Assembly: GCA_934700385.1 (NCBI GenBank)
Contig: CAKUXO010000010.1
Coordinates: 1 to 64,000 of the forward strand
Direction of reading: 5' to 3'
DNA length: 64,000 nucleotides
Source of the DNA: an uncultured Candidatus Melainabacteria bacterium
GTDB lineage: Bacteria > Cyanobacteriota > Vampirovibrionia > Gastranaerophilales > Gastranaerophilaceae
Shown: one piece after another, positions 27,149 through 34,885 of the stretch
Numbering within the stretch: the stretch's first letter is position 1
Layout: every line of letters begins with the position of its first letter
Notes under the pieces: generated by a model
The model's input: the letters and a program-made list of their open reading frames with translations, nothing else
Database searches by the model: none
Told to the model about the DNA's origin: nothing
Translations under genes and position numbers: made by a program

Positions 27149-27157
27149 TGATATAAT
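27149..27157 (+). promoter_or_regulatory. Extended -10 promoter of the HD-GYP-like gene
   Basis: TGATATAAT (27149-27157) is an extended -10 with a poor -35. Short inverted arms TGCCG (27141-27145) and CGGCA (27163-27167) flank it and could form an operator. Confidence 0.45.
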
Positions 27158-27183
27158 ATAAACGGCACAAGGATTGGGTATTT

Positions 27184-28473
27184 ATGAGCAAATCTAAAAA
27201 AGTCAAACAACAAAATAATGCCTCAATGTTTACAAGAAGTATTAATCTTCTTGAAGACGACCCCTTAGAGGAAATTTTTGCGCTTAATTTAGGTGATTTT
27301 TTTACAGAACATCTAATTAATCAGGAATTTGTTGAAAAGATTTCAAAAAAAGCAAAAGAAAAAGATAAAAAAGAGCAGCTTAAAGAACAACTTAAAGAAT
27401 TAATTTCAATTTATTCAATTGATAATACATTAAGCCTTTTGGGCTTTGAAAATAATCAAGATTTTGTTATTTATAATTCAATTGCAAAAACAATTAAATT
27501 AATGTTAAATCTTGTAGAGTGTAACATTTTTCTTGCGGCAAAGAATTCCCCTCTGCGCCATGCGGGTTCATCTGATGAAGAACTTTCAAAAGGCGAAGTG
27601 GCTTCTTACATTAAAAATGTTATGGAAAAAGAACAAGAATTTGTTTTTGAAAAAGATGGAATGCAGTTTTCATTATTTCCAATGAAAAATAATTTTGAAT
27701 GTATTGGTGTTATTGAAATTGTAAGAAAAGTTGAAAGACCACTAGAATTTGAATATGCAGATTTAATTCAAAATACAGCTGGGCTTTTTGTAACATCTTT
27801 AGGCTTACAAAAACTTATTGATGAAGTTAAAAGATTGATAAATGATGATAATGTTTCAACTTTAGAACTTCAAAATTTAAGAGCGCAGTTGACTGCTATT
27901 ATCGGCGATTTAGGAGATCAACAACAATCTTTTGTTGAAAAACTAGCTTACGCAGTTGATTTAAAAGGTCAATATAAACGTTCTCATTCAACAGAATGTG
28001 CTAAATTATCTCGTGAAATTTGTAATCATTTAGGATTAAATGAAAAAACAACAGATTTAATTTATTACGCCGGACTTCTTCAAAACATCGGTAAAATAAC
28101 TCTTTCAGAAGAATTATTCACTAAAAAAGATAAGTTAACTGAGCTTGAATGGAATGAATTAAAATCTTCTCCTAACGCTGGTGTTGATTTATTAATGAAT
28201 ATCAACTTTATGTCTGAAGTTGTGCCATATATCAACTATCAACAAGAACGCTATAATGGAAAAGGTTATCCTGAGGGCTTAAGCGGAAACTCTATTCCTC
28301 TTGGTTCTAGAATAATCGCTCTTGCGGGGGCATATTGTGCTTTAACGCAAGATAGGGCGCATAGAAAAGCGTTATCTAATAAAGAAGCGCTTGAAGTGAT
28401 TAAAAATGAAGCAGGAACAAAATGGGACCCTAAAATTGTTGATGTTTTATTAGAAATTAAACAAGAAAAATAA
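27184..28473 (+). CDS. Degenerate HD-GYP-domain protein
   Basis: This is a 429-residue protein. A GAF-like region (about 75-215) precedes an HD-GYP fold at about 255-425. The fold is recognisable from RSHSTECAKLS (H268), LLQNIGKI, YNGKGYPEGLSG (G361-Y362-P363) and the final KWDPKIVDVL. Most metal ligands are replaced: the HD pair is Q300-N301, the usual HHE is Q353-Q354-E355, and the later DAYDA site reads GAYCA. It is therefore probably not a c-di-GMP phosphodiesterase but a pseudo-enzyme acting as a binding or signalling scaffold. SD AAGGA. Confidence 0.88.
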   Translation: MSKSKKVKQQNNASMFTRSINLLEDDPLEEIFALNLGDFFTEHLINQEFVEKISKKAKEKDKKEQLKEQLKELISIYSIDNTLSLLGFENNQDFVIYNSIAKTIKLMLNLVECNIFLAAKNSPLRHAGSSDEELSKGEVASYIKNVMEKEQEFVFEKDGMQFSLFPMKNNFECIGVIEIVRKVERPLEFEYADLIQNTAGLFVTSLGLQKLIDEVKRLINDDNVSTLELQNLRAQLTAIIGDLGDQQQSFVEKLAYAVDLKGQYKRSHSTECAKLSREICNHLGLNEKTTDLIYYAGLLQNIGKITLSEELFTKKDKLTELEWNELKSSPNAGVDLLMNINFMSEVVPYINYQQERYNGKGYPEGLSGNSIPLGSRIIALAGAYCALTQDRAHRKALSNKEALEVIKNEAGTKWDPKIVDVLLEIKQEK

Positions 28474-28500
28474 AGGGTTGGACATTAATATTTATGCTAA

Positions 28501-28530
28501 AATCGTGTTATATTTATAACACGATTTTTT
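28501..28530 (+). terminator. Terminator after the HD-GYP-like gene
   Basis: AATCGTGTTATA-TTT-ATAACACGATT plus a T-run. The next gene's GAGGT ribosome site starts directly after the T-run, so read-through or a promoter just upstream must feed it. Confidence 0.8.
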
Positions 28531-28539
28531 GAGGTTAAA

Positions 28540-29685
28540 ATGATTTTATTAGAAAAACCCTATGTTTCAGATTTTTTAATTGAAACAATTAGAAAAAATA
28601 ATTTTAAAGTATTAGATAATGAAGTTGCAAGAGAATATTTTTCAGCAGCAGAACTAACTTCAAAAGAAGAAGCGGTTGAAAAATATAAAAATGAAAACGA
28701 ACTTTTTTATGCTAATTCTGAAAACGCTATTTCATTTATTTTTGAAAATTTGAAAAACACAAAACTAGATAAAATGATTAATTTATCTAAAGATAAGGCT
28801 GCTTTTCGTGAAGCGTTGAAAAATCTTTATCCTAAATATTATTTTAAAAAAGTTGATTTTTCGAGCTTGAAAAACATAAATCCCGAGGAAATTCCTTATC
28901 CTGTTGTTTTAAAACCAAATGTTGGCTTTTTAAGTTTTGGGGTTTATCCTATTGTTTCAAAAGAAGTTTGGGAAAAGACGATTTTAAAACTTGAAGAAGA
29001 TATTAAAAAATTTGAAAATATTTTTCCGAAAAATGTTGTAAACACAGTCGATTTTATCATTGAAGAAATGATAGAAGGAGATGAGTTTGCGCTGGACGCT
29101 TATTTTGATAAAAATGGCGAAGCAACAATTTTAAATATTTATCAACATCCATTTTTTGACGGGGATGATGTTTCAGATAGAGTTTATTTTACATCTAAAA
29201 AAATAATTCAAAAATATCATGATAAATTTAAAAAACTTTTAGATGACTTGGCTAAAAGCCTTGATTTTAAAGACTTTCCTTTTCATCTTGAATTAAGAGC
29301 TAATGAAAAAAATATAATTCCAATTGAAATTAACCCCCTAAGATTTTGTGGTTGGTGCATTACAGACCTTGCTTATTTTAGCTGGGGAATAAATGTTTAT
29401 GAGGCATATTTTAATCAAATTAAACCAAATTGGGATGAAATTTTATCTAAAAAAGATGATGATTTTTATTATTTTACAATTGCAGATATTCCTCAAAACA
29501 TTGATAGAAGTAAAATCAAAGAAATTAATTTTGAAAAATATTTAAAAAATATAAAAAATCCATTAGAAATAAGAAAAATCGACTATTCTAAAAATCCGAT
29601 TTTTGCAATTACTTTTGCTAAAACTCCAACAATGGAAGAAATTAAGTTTCTTTTAGGGGATGATACGGGAAAATATATTTCATAA
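28540..29685 (+). CDS. ATP-grasp domain ligase of unknown substrate
   Basis: This 381-residue protein has an ATP-grasp layout: YPVVLKPNVGFLSFGV (ATP-binding lysine) near 125, IIEEMIEGDEFALDAYF near 170, and the metal-binding FHLELR...IIPIEINPLRF near 252-272. The family joins a carboxylate to an amine or thiol through an acyl-phosphate. It resembles the biotin-carboxylase/carbamoyl-phosphate-like group in motif style, but the substrate cannot be read. It may be transcribed separately from the upstream gene because of the terminator between them. Confidence 0.88.
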   Translation: MILLEKPYVSDFLIETIRKNNFKVLDNEVAREYFSAAELTSKEEAVEKYKNENELFYANSENAISFIFENLKNTKLDKMINLSKDKAAFREALKNLYPKYYFKKVDFSSLKNINPEEIPYPVVLKPNVGFLSFGVYPIVSKEVWEKTILKLEEDIKKFENIFPKNVVNTVDFIIEEMIEGDEFALDAYFDKNGEATILNIYQHPFFDGDDVSDRVYFTSKKIIQKYHDKFKKLLDDLAKSLDFKDFPFHLELRANEKNIIPIEINPLRFCGWCITDLAYFSWGINVYEAYFNQIKPNWDEILSKKDDDFYYFTIADIPQNIDRSKIKEINFEKYLKNIKNPLEIRKIDYSKNPIFAITFAKTPTMEEIKFLLGDDTGKYIS

Positions 29686-29690
29686 GTAAA

Positions 29691-29714
29691 AAGGCGAGAT
29701 AATTATCTCGCCTT
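29691..29714. terminator. Bidirectional terminator
   Basis: AAGGCGAGATAA/TTATCTCGCCTT is a perfect 24-bp palindrome between the convergent ATP-grasp and YtxH genes. Confidence 0.88.
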
Positions 29715-29722
29715 ATAATAAA

Positions 29723-29989
29723 CTATGCTTCTTGATTTTTTTGTTTATCGATAAGTCCTTGAATTTTGTTAATAATTTCTTCGCCTTTTTTAGCCATTTC
29801 ATTACTAATTGATTCAGCTTTATCTTGAATTTCTTTTACGGCGTTTTGTGCTTTATCATAAGCTTTTTGAGAAGATTCTTTGATTTTTTCTCTTGTTTCT
29901 TCGCCTGATTGTGGTGCAAGTAAAATGCCTGCAACTGCACCAACAATGCCACCTACAACAAAGCCTGCTATGAATTTACCTGTTGACAT
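29723..29989 (-). CDS. YtxH-domain small membrane protein
   Basis: This 88-residue protein has one N-terminal glycine-rich membrane helix (FIAGFVVGGIVGAVAGILLAPQSG) ending in the typical APxSGEETR turn. A long amphipathic, Ala/Lys/Glu-rich helix follows. YtxH proteins are small envelope-stress-linked proteins of unknown mechanism. It is third in a three-gene minus-strand unit with a DUF948-like protein and a second YtxH protein. Confidence 0.9.
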   Translation of the reverse strand: MSTGKFIAGFVVGGIVGAVAGILLAPQSGEETREKIKESSQKAYDKAQNAVKEIQDKAESISNEMAKKGEEIINKIQGLIDKQKNQEA

Positions 29990-30004
29990 AATATTTTCCT
30001 TTCT

Positions 30005-30358
30005 TTATTTTTTAAATAAACCAAGCCCAAACGAAACGCCTTTTAAAATCCCTTGAGAAAAGGTTTTTAGCTTTCCGCCAAGCCCCGCAGTTAGCCCAAT
30101 TAAAGAACCAATTGAAGCCTTTGTGTTTTGAAATTTTGCGTCTGCATTGTTTGCAATTGAATTAATTGATTTTGCAGCTTCTTTTAATTCTTTTAAAGTT
30201 GGCTCTATTTCTTGTTTTACACTATATGCTATTGTGTTTGCATTGTCTGTTAGTTTAGTTAAACTTACTAATAATTTACAAATGAAAATTGTTAATATAA
30301 TAAGACAAATTACACTAACAAGCATTAAAATTGAAAAACTCACACTTGCATTCATCAA
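30005..30358 (-). CDS. DUF948-like membrane protein
   Basis: This 117-residue protein has an N-terminal transmembrane helix (about 8-30, LMLVSVICLIILTIFICKLL) followed by a helix of the DUF948 type (TDNANTIAYSVKQEIEPTLKELKEAAKSI) and a Gly-rich C-terminus. DUF948 and YtxH genes are commonly neighbours, as here, which supports the assignment. Function unknown; probably a membrane-anchored coiled coil. Confidence 0.8.
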   Translation of the reverse strand: MMNASVSFSILMLVSVICLIILTIFICKLLVSLTKLTDNANTIAYSVKQEIEPTLKELKEAAKSINSIANNADAKFQNTKASIGSLIGLTAGLGGKLKTFSQGILKGVSFGLGLFKK

Positions 30359-30364
30359 ATTGAC

Positions 30365-30676
30365 CTACATTTCATCTACATTTGTTTCGTTGTTTTTTGC
30401 TTTTGCTAATTGTTTAGCTTTTAAATATTCGTTGAATTTGTTATAGGTATCTTCAAGTTTTTCTTTAGAATTTTTAATCGCACAAAGTGCTTGTTCTTTT
30501 GCTTGAAGAATTTCCGGAGAATATTTTTCTCTTAAATTTTCAAAAGTTTCTTTGATTTCTTTTCTTGATTCTTCGCCTGATTTTGGCGCAAACAAAATTC
30601 CTGCAATAATTCCACCTGTAATCCCTGCAAGAATACCCATTGCAAAGCTAAACGAGCTGTCATCTTTTCTGCACAT
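30365..30676 (-). CDS. YtxH-domain small membrane protein
   Basis: This 103-residue protein has a Gly-rich membrane helix (about 10-28, AMGILAGITGGIIAGILFAP) and the same APKSGEESRKEI turn as the downstream YtxH protein, followed by a charged helix. It is first in the three-gene unit, with GGAGA upstream of the ATG. The two YtxH genes are likely paralogues. Confidence 0.88.
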   Translation of the reverse strand: MCRKDDSSFSFAMGILAGITGGIIAGILFAPKSGEESRKEIKETFENLREKYSPEILQAKEQALCAIKNSKEKLEDTYNKFNEYLKAKQLAKAKNNETNVDEM

Positions 30677-30756
30677 ATTTTCTCCTTATAATTTGTGATT
30701 ATTATATCATTTTTTTAAGAAAGTTTAAAGTCCCGAAAAGTTTAATTAAAAAATAC

Positions 30757-30788
30757 TTGCATTAAAAAATTTTTTTTGTTAATATAAA
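30757..30788 (+). promoter_or_regulatory. Probable promoter of tRNA-Asn
   Basis: TTGCAT (30757-30762) and TATAAA (30783-30788) or TTAATA (30779-30784) lie upstream of the tRNA. With the second -10 the spacing is 16. Confidence 0.5.
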
Positions 30789-30853
30789 ACAGTACCTCAA
30801 ACGAGGACACTAAATTAAATTGAAATTAAAAATAAAATAAATTTGAAAAATAT

Positions 30854-30925
30854 TCCTCAGTAGCTCAATGGCGGAGCAACCGGCTGTTAACCGGTAGGCT
30901 GTTGGTTCGAGTCCAACCTGGGGAG
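30854..30925 (+). tRNA. tRNA-Asn (anticodon GUU)
   Basis: The acceptor stem is TCCTCAG/CTGGGGA with one T-G pair. The anticodon arm CCGGCTGTTAACCGG carries anticodon GTT, the T-arm is GTTCGAGTC and the discriminator is G. CCA is not encoded, in contrast to the tRNA-Leu gene in this window. Confidence 0.96.
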
Positions 30926-31129
30926 TATTTTTTATTGAAAATTTTACTAAAAATTATACAATTTTGTTATTCTTGTCGAATGTTCAAGTTGTTGCTTATA
31001 TTTGAATTGTATTTTTATTATTTTTTTATTTTGTTTGTATTGTTGGCATTTGAAAATTACATTTTAAGTTGAGTTATTGCATCGATATTGTTTGGTATAT
31101 AATTAAAATAGAATTATTTTTGAGGCAAC

Positions 31130-33196
31130 ATGGGATTTAGATTTAGAAAATCATTTAAGGCCGGACCATTTAGATTAAATATAAGTAAAAGCGGTTTTGG
31201 TAGCAGTTTTGGCATACCTGGTTTTAGGTTTACTTTTTTGGCTAATGGTCGAATCAGAAAAACATATTCATTGCCTGGTACTGGATTGTCTTATGTTGAA
31301 GAATCTGGTTCGGCAAAGAAAAGTTATAAAAAATCTAGCACTATAGAGCAGCGTGGAAATATATGTAATTCTAAAGATGCTTTTGTTGTAAATTTAAAAA
31401 ATATAAAAAATGGTTTTATAGATAACATTAATAACTGTAAGACTAAAGAAAAATTGTATAATTTTATATTGTGTTTTGAAATAATTTTAACTGTAGTAAC
31501 TGGTGATATTTTGTTATTTGTGTTGACTTTGCTGACTTTGCTGGCAAGGTATTTTTGTAGTGAGTTCTTTTTGATAGATAAAAAATATTATAATGAAATT
31601 AAAGCCTCTTTTTTAGACGACCGTTTTATGGTTTTAAATTTGTTTTTATATGTTCTTTCGTTAAATAATAAAGTTTTATATGTAAAGAATCCTCATGATA
31701 ACAATTCTAAGTGCAAAATAAAACTCAATATGAATAATACTGTTTCTATATATCCAAAAAACATTAAATATATAAAGCAGGATATTATTGCGTACACGGT
31801 TCAAATAAATAATTATGAGCTGTATTTTTTGCCTAATATTATATTAGTCAATGATGGTAATAGTTTTTTGGGTATTGATTACGATGAGATAAAATGTACT
31901 TTTAAAATAAGTAAATATTTTTTAGATAATCCTCCGGAAGATTCAATAATAGTAGATTATAGGTGGATACATGTAAATAAAAATGGTACCGCTGACAGAA
32001 GATATACTAATAATTATCAAGTAGCATTGTGCGCTATTGGCGAGCTTAATTGTAGTAATGATAATGGATTAGATATAACATTTCAATTTTCAAATGCAAG
32101 GACATCTGTTAATTTATCTGCTTTTTATGATGTTTTAAAAGATACTGAGTCTTTTGTAGATGGTGAAAAGTCACAAATAATTAATCAAATGATTAATGCA
32201 GTAATTAATGGCAAATGTTGTCCAATATGTGGCGAAGATAAAATAGAAAACATGAAATGTTCAAAATGCGGATATAAAATAGTGAATTATTATAAAATGT
32301 TTAAAGCAAATACTATTCAAGCAAAAACGGGAATGTCTATATTGAATTCAATGTTGATATTCATCTTGCTGTGTATTTCTATATCTTTTCATAATTCATA
32401 TTCTAAAATGCAAGATAGAAACCTGGCGAGTGTACCAACTACGAGTATACAGAAGCAAAAGAAGGAAGATGTAAAATCAAGTAAACAAGTACAAATATTA
32501 ACAGATGATAAAAATTCAGTTGAATATTGTTATAGAAACTTATACAAGCCAATAGAAAAAGAATTTAAACAAAATATACGACAAGGTGAGTATAATGACG
32601 ATCGGTTTTATAGTTTTCAACAAAAGTATATAAAAATAATAGAAAAAATGAACGAGAACGAAGTTGATATGTCTTCAAACACTCATACTGCTTGGATAGA
32701 AAAAACACTATCAGAGGGCCAATTATATTTTGAACCTAATTGGAATTATTTGGCACAACAATATGGTCAATATTTATCGCCAACGTATAGTTTATGGTTA
32801 AAACATCTTGCAAAAACCCAAACGATAGTAGATGACGCATGTTTGTCTGTAAATATAGATGAAGTTCGAAAGTATATACTAGAACTTGAACAATTAATAA
32901 AATCATCAGATAAAAACTTCATTGCAAAGCAAGAAATGGAAGAACAATTGCAATGGTATTTAAGAATTTATTTGATTGGTTTGGATAATTCTCGTATATT
33001 TGATTATGATACCAAAATAATGTATGATGATTATAGACAGTCTTATGAAAAATTTTTACAAGAAAATCAAAAATCAGCTTTTTACCCTTTGGTTTATGAA
33101 TTTTATAAAAAAGCCGAAAGTTATAATTTTAAATCAAACGACAGTTTTGATGATTGGCGACTAGGCGAGTTTTCAAACAAATATTTCAATTATTAA
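31130..33196 (+). CDS. DUF4236-domain protein with zinc ribbon and membrane segments
   Basis: This 688-residue protein has an N-terminal DUF4236 domain (about 1-55: FRFRKSFKAGPFRLNISKSG, then FGIPGFRF and SLPGTGLSY). Hydrophobic segments lie at about 108-145. A zinc ribbon C364-x2-C367...C377-x2-C380 follows, then a single membrane helix near 402-420 and an extracytoplasmic or cytoplasmic helical C-terminus. DUF4236 is a small domain of unknown function, often at the N-terminus of phage- or island-borne proteins. Codon use differs from neighbours (more ATA, TGT and GTA), and the gene sits just after tRNA-Asn, which suggests horizontal acquisition. SD GAGG. Confidence 0.85.
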   Translation: MGFRFRKSFKAGPFRLNISKSGFGSSFGIPGFRFTFLANGRIRKTYSLPGTGLSYVEESGSAKKSYKKSSTIEQRGNICNSKDAFVVNLKNIKNGFIDNINNCKTKEKLYNFILCFEIILTVVTGDILLFVLTLLTLLARYFCSEFFLIDKKYYNEIKASFLDDRFMVLNLFLYVLSLNNKVLYVKNPHDNNSKCKIKLNMNNTVSIYPKNIKYIKQDIIAYTVQINNYELYFLPNIILVNDGNSFLGIDYDEIKCTFKISKYFLDNPPEDSIIVDYRWIHVNKNGTADRRYTNNYQVALCAIGELNCSNDNGLDITFQFSNARTSVNLSAFYDVLKDTESFVDGEKSQIINQMINAVINGKCCPICGEDKIENMKCSKCGYKIVNYYKMFKANTIQAKTGMSILNSMLIFILLCISISFHNSYSKMQDRNLASVPTTSIQKQKKEDVKSSKQVQILTDDKNSVEYCYRNLYKPIEKEFKQNIRQGEYNDDRFYSFQQKYIKIIEKMNENEVDMSSNTHTAWIEKTLSEGQLYFEPNWNYLAQQYGQYLSPTYSLWLKHLAKTQTIVDDACLSVNIDEVRKYILELEQLIKSSDKNFIAKQEMEEQLQWYLRIYLIGLDNSRIFDYDTKIMYDDYRQSYEKFLQENQKSAFYPLVYEFYKKAESYNFKSNDSFDDWRLGEFSNKYFNY

Positions 33197-33204
33197 AAGT
33201 GATT

Positions 33205-33327
33205 ATGAATCGCGATGAAGAAAATTATTTTTTCACAAGAAAATATTTATCGAGTTTTTTAATTTTTATTTTGATTTTTTGTTCAAAATTTAATTTTGCG
33301 ATTTTGTTTTTATATAAAATCGTTTAG
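33205..33327 (+). CDS. Possible 40-residue membrane peptide
   Basis: A short ORF follows the DUF4236 gene after 8 nt: polar start MNRDEENYFFTRKY, then one hydrophobic segment (SSFLIFILIFCSKFNFAILF). No ribosome site is visible. It may be a coupled small membrane protein or chance. Confidence 0.25.
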   Translation: MNRDEENYFFTRKYLSSFLIFILIFCSKFNFAILFLYKIV

Positions 33328-33415
33328 AAATTGCCAACTCTATGGAGTTTTTTATTGGAAATTTTTTGAGAGATATTTACAACTAACGATAATTTTAAAA
33401 GCATTCCCGCCAATT

Positions 33416-33628
33416 TTAAAAATCAAAAAATTCGGATAAGGATAAGCCGAAGGCTGTGGCGATTTGGTTAATTTTAGTTAGGGTGATGTCGTTTTGGGCT
33501 GTTTCAATGTTTCCTAAGGTCGAGCGGGCAATATTTGCTCTATAGGCAAGTTCGTCTTGAGTAAAGTTATTAATTTTCCTCAATTCCTTAATTCTAATGG
33601 CTAATTTTTCAGATAAACTCTTGTCCAT
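33416..33628 (-). CDS. XRE-family helix-turn-helix regulator
   Basis: This 70-residue protein starts at the ATG at 33628. An upstream in-frame start would add a hydrophobic stretch overlapping the promoter region. It has a single HTH_3 domain (IRIKELRKINNFTQDELAYRANIARSTLGNIE) with the conserved GNIETAQNDIT turn and no effector domain. It is divergent from a HAD-like gene, with inverted TTGTCC/GGACAA arms in between. It probably represses that intergenic promoter. Confidence 0.85.
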   Translation of the reverse strand: MDKSLSEKLAIRIKELRKINNFTQDELAYRANIARSTLGNIETAQNDITLTKINQIATAFGLSLSEFFDF

Positions 33629-33679
33629 AAATAAATTGTCCGCTATAATGACAAAGTAAACAAACCGTAGCACGGACAA
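33621..33679 (+). promoter_or_regulatory. Promoter and putative operator between XRE and HAD genes
   Basis: TTGTCC (33621-33626), 17 bp, TATAAT (33644-33649) form a strong plus-strand promoter for the HAD gene. A second TTGTCCG (33636-33642) and inverted CGGACAA (33673-33679) flank the -10. The repeated hexamer suggests binding sites of the adjacent XRE regulator. Confidence 0.55.
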
Positions 33680-33696
33680 AAATATGGATAATTATT

Positions 33697-34035
33697 ATGT
33701 TTGTTAAAAAAATATTAATAGATTTAGATGGGGTTTTAAATGAATATAATGGTGAAAAGTTTGATGAAAATAATATTTCAGATATAAAACTCGGCGCAAA
33801 GGAATTTCTTGAAAAGCTTTCTAAAAATGCTGAATTATATCTTTTTACAACAAGAAATCTAATTCTTTCAACAAAATGGCTTATGGAAAATAAAATCGAT
33901 AAATATTTTAAAGATGTAACTAATGTCAAAATCCCGTCATATCTTTACATTGATGATAGAACAATTTGTTTTAAGGGAAATTATAATAAAACTTTAGAAG
34001 AAATTGAAAATTTCAAGGTTTATTGGGCAAAATGA
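33697..34035 (+). CDS. Small capless HAD-family hydrolase
   Basis: This 112-residue protein has haloacid dehalogenase motif I ILIDLDGVLN (nucleophile D9 or so), motif II FTTRN and motif IV YIDDRTICFKG. There is no cap domain. It resembles small BT0820-type HAD proteins found beside mobile or capsule regions. The substrate is unknown. It is driven from the promoter that overlaps the divergent XRE gene. Confidence 0.88.
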   Translation: MFVKKILIDLDGVLNEYNGEKFDENNISDIKLGAKEFLEKLSKNAELYLFTTRNLILSTKWLMENKIDKYFKDVTNVKIPSYLYIDDRTICFKGNYNKTLEEIENFKVYWAK

Positions 34036-34395
34036 GGACATGTTGAAAAAATAAAAAATGGGTATATAACATAAATATAGGGGGAAGCCCCAAAGAAGTA
34101 CCAGTTCTTCGAGGCTTCGCTTAGTACCCTATGATTAGAACATTTTTAGTGCTACTATGAATAGCGTTGCTACGATTAGTAGCATTATTATTTTGTCCAA
34201 AATCATACCCCAAGGGCACTTGCACTTCTAAACTCATTCTTTGTTAAGAATTGCGGGCGTATTTAACCCTCCTTTCTAGCCAATTCTTAGTATATTGTCT
34301 GTGCTAGCGGTGGGTTTGTACTACCCTTTAAAAAATTATAACATAACTTTTGCTATGCTGAAAAAGTAAATTGATTAGTATTCAAGGTGAAAGGG
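34036..34395. other. 360-bp gap between HAD and second XRE gene
   Basis: The gap is GC-richer than its surroundings. It holds GGGG/CCCC and nested GAAG stems near 34080-34125, the short hydrophobic ORF (34135-34206) and AT-rich possible promoter sequence near 34325-34360. No longer gene is seen. Confidence 0.5.
34135..34206 (-). CDS. Short hydrophobic ORF resembling type I toxin peptides
   Basis: A 23-codon minus-strand ORF begins MILDKIIMLLIVATLF and ends ALKMF, one membrane-spanning helix with charged ends. GGGG lies 3-6 nt upstream of the ATG. Downstream (34083-34118) the transcript can form nested GAAGCC/GGCTTC and GAAG/CTTC stems. Small size, hydrophobicity, a structured transcript and an island setting recall Fst/TxpA/holin-like type I toxins, but no antisense RNA is demonstrated. 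Confidence 0.35.
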   Translation of the reverse strand: MILDKIIMLLIVATLFIVALKMF

Positions 34396-34722
34396 CTATT
34401 GTAATTTTAAATATTGATATAAAATAGGGATTGAGTTTTCGTTATTTTCAAGGGTTGAGATGATTTCTTTTTTCATTTCTTCAGGGCTTTTATATTCATC
34501 AATAAAATATAATTGCCAAGGTGAAACCTCTAAAACTTGTGCAATTGCAACTAGGTTTTCACATTGTGGATAATTATATCCTGATTCAATTCTTGAAAGG
34601 CTTTTCATTTCCATGTTAACTTTTTCGGCTAATTCAAATTGTGAAATTTTCAATTTTTTACGATAAAATTTAATTTTTTCTCCGATGTTTTTCTTTAACT
34701 GTGAGCTTGTTAATTGTTTCAT
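34396..34722 (-). CDS. XRE-family helix-turn-helix regulator
   Basis: This 108-residue protein has an HTH_3 domain at about 12-65 (IGEKIKFYRKKLKISQFELAEKVNMEMKSLSRIESG split across helices). A short helical C-terminus follows (PEEMKKEIISTLENN). The start is taken as the ATG at 34722 with GGGG 5 nt upstream; a GTG two codons earlier is also possible. It is divergent from the prepilin-like Cys-rich gene, so autoregulation or control of that gene is possible. Confidence 0.88.
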   Translation of the reverse strand: MKQLTSSQLKKNIGEKIKFYRKKLKISQFELAEKVNMEMKSLSRIESGYNYPQCENLVAIAQVLEVSPWQLYFIDEYKSPEEMKKEIISTLENNENSIPILYQYLKLQ

Positions 34723-34885
34723 TACCACCCCGTAATTTACATAACCAAAATAATTTTACAGGTTAAAACCATTCATAAAACTTATTTTAAATAAGAAAAT
34801 TAAAAAAATTCTAATTTAAACTTGTAATTTATACTATTATAATGTAATATTTTTATATAAAATATCATTATAAAGGTAAGTTAAC

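Noticed and set aside
30854..34860. Integrated element with att sites at tRNA-Asn
   Set aside because: No second copy of the tRNA 3' end and no integrase were found in the window, so only an accessory block is claimed.
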